Origin: JAAYZK01 sp964535025
Lineage (GTDB): Bacteria > Planctomycetota > Phycisphaerae > SM23-33 > FEN-1343
NCBI GenBank assembly: GCA_964535025.1
Contig: CAZHRW010000199.1
Coordinates: forward strand, 1 to 20,475
DNA: 20,475 bases
Direction: 5' to 3'
In this document: piece by piece, positions 15,927 to 20,475 of the stretch
Layout of the letters: the number at the start of each line of letters is the position of its first letter
How positions within the stretch are numbered: position 1 is the first letter of the stretch
Position numbers and translations under genes: made by a program
The notes under the pieces: generated by a model
What the model saw: only the letters and a program-made list of their open reading frames with translations
Databases searched by the model: none
Told to the model about the DNA's origin: nothing

Positions 15927-18518
15927 ATGAACCACCGCGTAACGTTCCTGCGACTTGCTTTCATCGCCGCCCTCGCCGCCGCCGTGCCCGCCGGCGGGGC
16001 GACCTACTACGTGGACTTCGACGGCGGGTCCGACGCCTACGACGGGCTGTCGCCGGCGACGCCGTTCAAGCATTGCCCATTGGACCCCAACGCCACCGGG
16101 GCCGCCGACGCCATCGTCCTCCGCGGCGGGGACACCGTCATCTTCAAGGGCGGGGTCCACTACCGCGGGACCATCGAGGTCCGCGCCAACGCCGTCGCAT
16201 CCAACCCCATCGTCTTCGACGGCAACACCGTCGGCGACTTCGGCGACGGCCGCGCCATCATCGACGGGTCCGAACCGGTCACCGGCTGGACCCGCTGCCA
16301 GTCGGCCGCCGAGGCCAACGACAATCCCAACTATGCCAACATCTACTGGGCCACCATCGACCCGCCCAACAGCGACACCTTCCTGGTCAATCTCTGCGAG
16401 GGCGACCGCCTGCTGGCCATGGCGCAGGACCCCAACCCCTCCGACCCGTTCTACCAGGACCACATCGACACCTACCGCACCCTCCGCAGTCCGATCCCCT
16501 ACGACGTCGGCGGCTACACCGAATATGCCGACGCGACCTACTTCACCCAGCCGGACGGCTGGTGGGGCGACGACGCCTATATCGCCGTCTACGCCCGCGT
16601 GAACCGCGTCTACCGCCGGCGCGTCGTCGACTACGTCGCCGCCGAGCACAAGATCATCTTCGAGCTGCTCGGCCAGGACCAGTACCCCGCCGGACAGGGA
16701 CGGTTCTGCATGTTCAACGCGCTGCGGATCCTCGACCGCCCCGGAGAGTTCTACATCAAACTCACGCCCGAGCCGAGCGGCCGGCACAAGATCTTCGCCT
16801 GGCCCTACGAGGACATCGGCGACATGACGATCTCCACCCGCAACCGCGGGTTCGACATCTTCGGCTCGGGCATCACCATCCAGGGCTTCATCATCGAGAA
16901 GCAGGCCTACGCCCCCTACCCGTCGGCCGTGCGATGCTCCAACGGCAGCCGTAACGGCATCGTCGTCCGCGACAACATCATCCGCCTCATCCGCCTGCGG
17001 AACGAACCGGGCTACCGCAGCGGGGCGGTGACGATGGACGACGTGACCGATGCGCTGGTCGACGCCAACGAGTTCCTCGAAAACTCCGGCGCCCACGCCG
17101 TGACGTTCGACAACGTGGACGATTCGACGCTGTCGAATAACTACATCTACAAGTCCGGCGCCAGCGCCGTGGTGTGGTACCGCTGCGACCGTTCGACCCT
17201 CGTCGGCAACACGCTCTACGACAACCGGGGCATGCACGCCAACGGCCTGACCGTCTACGCCGGGTGCCGCGACATCCTCGTCGAAGGCAACCATGTTTCG
17301 TTCGGCGCCTCGCCCCTGGCGGCGCAGGACACGATCGGCCTGACCGTCGTCAACAACGTCTTCGACGCGTACGGCTCGAGCAACTGCATCTCGCTGTGGG
17401 CCCTGCACAACATGGACGACGTGCTGATCGCCCACAACACGCTGGTCAACTCCAACCACGACGTCGCCTGGCAGGCGGCGATCTACGGCCAGAGCCCCGG
17501 CACGGGTGAGCCGCTCACCATCGTCAACAATATCCTCGACGGGCTGGCCGGCGACCTGCCCGGGACGATCGCCTACAACTGCTATACGTCGACCAACGGC
17601 CATCCGCTCGGGCCGGGCGAGATCCTCGTTCCCGACATGAACGACCTGTTCGTCGACCCCGCCGCGCGCGACTACCGCCTGCTGGCGACCGCCCCGGCCG
17701 CCGATATCGCCTCGGCCGTGTACGCCGTCGAGGCCGACTTCGACGGCAACCCCCGGCCCATGGGTATGGGCTATGACATGGGCGCCTTCGAGGCGCTCGA
17801 GCTCAGCGCCCGCGCCGGCGACGACCGCGTCATCCCCGACGCCGACGGCGACGGCGTCGAAATCGTCACGCTGGACGGCTCGGCGTCCCTGGCCCCCTAC
17901 AGCACCATTCAGGCCTACGGCTGGGCCGAAGGCGGCACCATGCTCGGCACCGGCGCCGTCCTCGACGTGCCGCTGGAAGCGGGCGTCCATACCCTCACGC
18001 TGACCATCGTGGACGATCGCGGGCTGCTCAGCGAGGATACCGTCGTCATCGAGGTCGCCCGGATCCTCATCGCCGACGCCGGCGACGACCAAACCCTCAC
18101 CGACGAGGACGACGACGGCATCGAGGTGGTCATCCTCGACGGCACCGGCTCGTTCGACCCCGGCGGGTCGATCAGCCACTACCTCTGGACGATCGGCGAG
18201 CAGATCGTGGGCCTGGGCGCCACCGCCTACACCGCCCTGCCGGTCGGCACCCACGAGGTCACCCTGACCGTCTCCAACAGCGCCGGCGAGCAGGCCAGCG
18301 ATACCCTCACCGTCACCATCGCCCCGCCCGGCGGCCACATCGGCGGCGACGCCGACACCGACGGCGACGTGGACCTCGACGACTTCGCCATCCTCAAGAC
18401 GAACTTCGGCCGCAGCGGCGACGCGACGTGGGCCGACGGCGACTTCGACGGCGACGCCGACGTCGACCTCGACGACTTCGCCCAACTGAAGCAGAACTTC
18501 GGGACGACCGGCGGGTAA
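15927..18518 (+). CDS. Secreted right-handed beta-helix protein with two PKD-like domains and a dockerin-like C-terminus
   Basis: The protein has 863 residues. The ATG at 15927 is chosen over the much longer open frame because GGGAGG lies 5 bases upstream and a signal peptide follows at once (MNHRVTFLRLAFIAALAAAVPAGGA, cut near residue 25). The mature N-terminus YYVDFDGGSDAYDGLSPATPF and VIFKGGVHYRG are typical of secreted beta-helix proteins. A middle domain (about 110-300) leads to a parallel beta-helix (about 305-590) with Asn/Asp-rich coils such as GIVVRDNII and NNYIYKSG. Two PKD/Ig-like domains follow at about 627-711 and 712-800. They are tandem copies, each with AGDD, an Asp-rich loop and LDG. 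The end (about 805-861) has two Asp-rich calcium-loop motifs, DTDGDVDLDDFAILKTNFG and a second copy, as in type I dockerins. Beta-helices of this kind are often polysaccharide lyases or glycosidases, but the family is not assigned. Confidence 0.9.
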   Translation: MNHRVTFLRLAFIAALAAAVPAGGATYYVDFDGGSDAYDGLSPATPFKHCPLDPNATGAADAIVLRGGDTVIFKGGVHYRGTIEVRANAVASNPIVFDGNTVGDFGDGRAIIDGSEPVTGWTRCQSAAEANDNPNYANIYWATIDPPNSDTFLVNLCEGDRLLAMAQDPNPSDPFYQDHIDTYRTLRSPIPYDVGGYTEYADATYFTQPDGWWGDDAYIAVYARVNRVYRRRVVDYVAAEHKIIFELLGQDQYPAGQGRFCMFNALRILDRPGEFYIKLTPEPSGRHKIFAWPYEDIGDMTISTRNRGFDIFGSGITIQGFIIEKQAYAPYPSAVRCSNGSRNGIVVRDNIIRLIRLRNEPGYRSGAVTMDDVTDALVDANEFLENSGAHAVTFDNVDDSTLSNNYIYKSGASAVVWYRCDRSTLVGNTLYDNRGMHANGLTVYAGCRDILVEGNHVSFGASPLAAQDTIGLTVVNNVFDAYGSSNCISLWALHNMDDVLIAHNTLVNSNHDVAWQAAIYGQSPGTGEPLTIVNNILDGLAGDLPGTIAYNCYTSTNGHPLGPGEILVPDMNDLFVDPAARDYRLLATAPAADIASAVYAVEADFDGNPRPMGMGYDMGAFEALELSARAGDDRVIPDADGDGVEIVTLDGSASLAPYSTIQAYGWAEGGTMLGTGAVLDVPLEAGVHTLTLTIVDDRGLLSEDTVVIEVARILIADAGDDQTLTDEDDDGIEVVILDGTGSFDPGGSISHYLWTIGEQIVGLGATAYTALPVGTHEVTLTVSNSAGEQASDTLTVTIAPPGGHIGGDADTDGDVDLDDFAILKTNFGRSGDATWADGDFDGDADVDLDDFAQLKQNFGTTGG
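17745..17880 (+). repeat. Near-identical direct repeat, copy 1
   Basis: These 136 bases match 20340-20475 with 3 differences, all synonymous. They encode the end of the beta-helix region and the start of the first PKD-like domain. The last 79 bases are identical. Confidence 0.95.
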
Positions 18519-18554
18519 TCAGCCCCCGCTGGGCCGACCAACGACTGGGAGAGC

Positions 18555-20475
18555 ATGATGCAACGAATCGCACCGGTCCTCGTGCTGTTCGCCTGCGCGA
18601 CGATCGCCGCCGGGGCGACGACGTACTACGTCGACTTCAACGGCGGCAGCGACGCCAACGACGGACGGTCGCCGGCGACAGCCTTTCAACACTGCCCGGG
18701 CGACGCGAACGCCACCGATGTCGCGGACGCGGCCCTGCTGGTCGACGGCGATACCGTCATCTTCAAAGGCGGGGTCCACTACCGCGGCACCATCGACGCC
18801 AACCGCTTCGGCGTCACCTACGACGGTAACACCGCCGGCACCTTCGGCGAGGGACGCGCCGTCATTGACGGGTCCGAACCGACGACCGGGTGGACCCGCT
18901 GCCAGTCGGCCGCCGAGGCGAACGGCAACCCCAACTGGGCCAACATCTATTGGACCACCATCCCCTCGGTCGGCGACGGCGCGTGGTACGTGAACCTCTG
19001 CACCGCCGACCAGACCCTTCCAATCGCCCAGGACCCCAATCCGTCCGAACCGTTCTACCAGAATCGCATCCACACCTACCGCGTGATCCGCGATCCCACC
19101 CCGGCACCGGTGCCCGGAGGCATGGCGTACGCCGACGCGACGTACTTCACCGCCGCCGATCCGGGCTACTACGGCGACAGCGCGTACTTCGCCCTGTACG
19201 CCCGGCCGAACCTGATCTGCTACACCCGACTGATCGAGTACATCCCGGCCGAGCACAAGGTGATCTTCCAGGATCCCGACGTCAGCCAGTATCCCGCCGG
19301 GCAGGGGCGGTTCTGCATGTTCAACGCCCTGACGCTGATCGACCGGCCGGGGGAGTACTGCGTCGAGCTCACACCTGAACCCGACGGCACCCACAGGATC
19401 TACGCGTGGCCCCCCGACGGAACCGACGACCTGAGCGTCTCCGCCCGGAAGCACGGCTTCACGATCCGCGCCGCAAGCGTCACCGTCCAGGGCTTCATTA
19501 TCCAGAAGCAGTCGTACGCCGAGGGTCCCGCCGCCATCCAGACCACCGGCTCCAACCCGCGTTGGCTGACGATCCGTGACAACCTCCTCCGCCTGGTGCG
19601 CAGCGGCGCCGGCGCCCGGCAGGGCGTCATCACCATGACCGATGCCGCAGACACCCGCATCGAGGACAACCAGTTCGTCGACAACCCCCACTCGGCGGGA
19701 CTGATCCTGAGGCGATACAACAACTCCACCGTCGCGCGGAACTACATCACCCGGTGCGGCTCGACGGCCGTCGACTACTACGACTGCCACAACTCGTCGC
19801 TCATCGGCAACCACCTCTACGATAATCGGGGCATGCACGCCAACGGACTGACCCTCTACCTCGGCTGCACCGACATCCTCGTCGAGGGCAATCTCGTCGA
19901 GTTCGGCAACGCCTGCATGACGGCCCAGGACGGCTCGAACTTCATCATCCGCAACAACGTCTTCGATGCCTACGGCAGCGGACACTGCATCGCGTTCTGG
20001 GCGCTGCACAATATGGACAACATCCTGATCACCCACAACACGCTGGTGAACTCCGGCTCGGGGTACCTGGCGGGCATCTACGGCCAGGACACCGGGACGG
20101 GCCAACCGCTGACGATCGTCAACAACATCATCGACGGCCTGGCCGGCACGCTGCCCGGAACGATCGCCTACAATTGCTACACATCCCCCAAAGGGTACCT
20201 GCTGGGGCCGGGCGAGTTCGAGGTGTCCGACGTGAACCAGCTCTTCGTCGACCCCGCCGCGGGGGACTACCGCCTGCTGGCCGACGCCCCCGTCGTCAAC
20301 GCCGGGGGCAGCTCGTACGGCGTCGATGACGACTTCGAGGGCAACCCCCGGCCCATGGGTATGGGCTACGACATGGGCGCCTTCGAAGCGCTCGAACTCA
20401 GCGCCCGCGCCGGCGACGACCGCGTCATCCCCGACGCCGACGGCGACGGCGTCGAAATCGTCACGCTGGACGGCT
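18555..20475 (+). CDS. Second secreted beta-helix protein, tandem paralogue (3' end outside window)
   Basis: The open frame continues to the window edge for 640 residues. Two ATGs are adjacent (18555 and 18558); GGGAG at 18547-18551 is better spaced for 18558. A signal peptide ends near AAGA, followed by TTYYVDFNGGSDANDGRSPAT. The protein follows its upstream neighbour throughout: VIFKGGVHYRGTID, the WTRCQSAAEAN block, QYPAGQGRFCMFNAL, TVQGFIIQKQSYA, LYDNRGMHANGLT, FWALHNMDNILITHNTLVN and GNPRPMGMGYDMGAFEALEL. The visible end is the start of the first PKD-like domain, AGDDRVIPDADGDG. It presumably also ends in a dockerin-like module, but that is not visible. The 36-base gap to the upstream gene suggests an operon formed by tandem duplication. 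The two may act on the same or related glycans. Confidence 0.88.
   Translation, partial: MMQRIAPVLVLFACATIAAGATTYYVDFNGGSDANDGRSPATAFQHCPGDANATDVADAALLVDGDTVIFKGGVHYRGTIDANRFGVTYDGNTAGTFGEGRAVIDGSEPTTGWTRCQSAAEANGNPNWANIYWTTIPSVGDGAWYVNLCTADQTLPIAQDPNPSEPFYQNRIHTYRVIRDPTPAPVPGGMAYADATYFTAADPGYYGDSAYFALYARPNLICYTRLIEYIPAEHKVIFQDPDVSQYPAGQGRFCMFNALTLIDRPGEYCVELTPEPDGTHRIYAWPPDGTDDLSVSARKHGFTIRAASVTVQGFIIQKQSYAEGPAAIQTTGSNPRWLTIRDNLLRLVRSGAGARQGVITMTDAADTRIEDNQFVDNPHSAGLILRRYNNSTVARNYITRCGSTAVDYYDCHNSSLIGNHLYDNRGMHANGLTLYLGCTDILVEGNLVEFGNACMTAQDGSNFIIRNNVFDAYGSGHCIAFWALHNMDNILITHNTLVNSGSGYLAGIYGQDTGTGQPLTIVNNIIDGLAGTLPGTIAYNCYTSPKGYLLGPGEFEVSDVNQLFVDPAAGDYRLLADAPVVNAGGSSYGVDDDFEGNPRPMGMGYDMGAFEALELSARAGDDRVIPDADGDGVEIVTLDG
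20340..20475 (+). repeat. Near-identical direct repeat, copy 2, running into the window end
   Basis: This is the partner of 17745-17880. The match is still perfect at the last base of the window, so the full length of the repeat cannot be seen. Confidence 0.95.

Noticed and set aside
15906..18485. 859-codon minus-strand frame opposite the first beta-helix gene
   Set aside because: Val/Asp/Gly-rich shadow of the repetitive plus-strand coding sequence with no recognisable domain.
1..20475. Search for CRISPR arrays, insertion sequences, integrases and RNA genes
   Set aside because: No regularly spaced short repeats, transposase motifs or tRNA/rRNA-like sequences were seen; the only sizeable direct repeats are between the two beta-helix genes.

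Overview
The window is GC-rich, densely coding bacterial DNA (nearly all third codon positions are G or C). It most likely comes from a member of the Planctomycetota, perhaps class Phycisphaerae. That placement is inferred from gene content: secreted beta-helix proteins with PKD-like domains and a C-terminal dockerin-like pair of Asp-rich loops, a Tat-exported HEAT-repeat protein, a divergent neutral-ceramidase-like protein, a Gfo/Idh/MocA oxidoreductase and glycan-active enzymes. No rRNA, tRNA or ribosomal-protein marker is present to confirm it.

Layout. (1) 1-2001, minus: 5' part of a large secreted protein of unrecognised family, cut by the window edge. (2) 2116-4561, plus: a two-gene unit, Tat-signal HEAT-repeat protein then a ceramidase-like protein, overlapping by 11 bases. 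Genes 1 and 2 diverge from a 114-base region with overlapping promoter-like sequences. (3) 4562-6181, minus: soluble hybrid PAS histidine kinase/receiver, whose stop abuts the ceramidase-like stop in one TGATCA. (4) 6182-6575: a gap with a possible broken gene remnant. (5) 6576-8156, minus: secreted, probably helical-toroid protein. (6) 8157-8487: divergent promoter region. (7) 8488-13737, plus: GH94-type glycoside phosphorylase and GH2 glycosidase separated by a hairpin. (8) 13748-13800: long hairpin between convergent genes. (9) 13798-14664, minus: Gfo/Idh/MocA oxidoreductase. (10) 14787-15653, minus: membrane HD-GYP-like protein with altered catalytic motifs. (11) 15927-18518 and 18555 to the end, plus: two tandem paralogous secreted beta-helix proteins, the second cut by the window edge.

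How it may work together (inference). Exported beta-helix and toroid-like proteins could bind or cut a polysaccharide outside the cytoplasm. The GH2 enzyme and GH94 phosphorylase, both without signal peptides, could finish the oligosaccharides inside the cell, with the phosphorylase saving energy as a sugar-1-phosphate. The Gfo/Idh/MocA enzyme could oxidise a sugar product. The hybrid kinase and the HD-GYP-like protein are plausible regulators, but nothing in the sequence ties them to the enzymes. No transporter, SusC/D pair, sigma/anti-sigma pair, mobile element, CRISPR array or RNA gene was seen.

The most distinctive features are the mosaic near-identity of the two tandem beta-helix genes (136 bases with 3 synonymous differences at the window end), the degenerate HD-GYP motifs, and two secreted proteins of unrecognised family.
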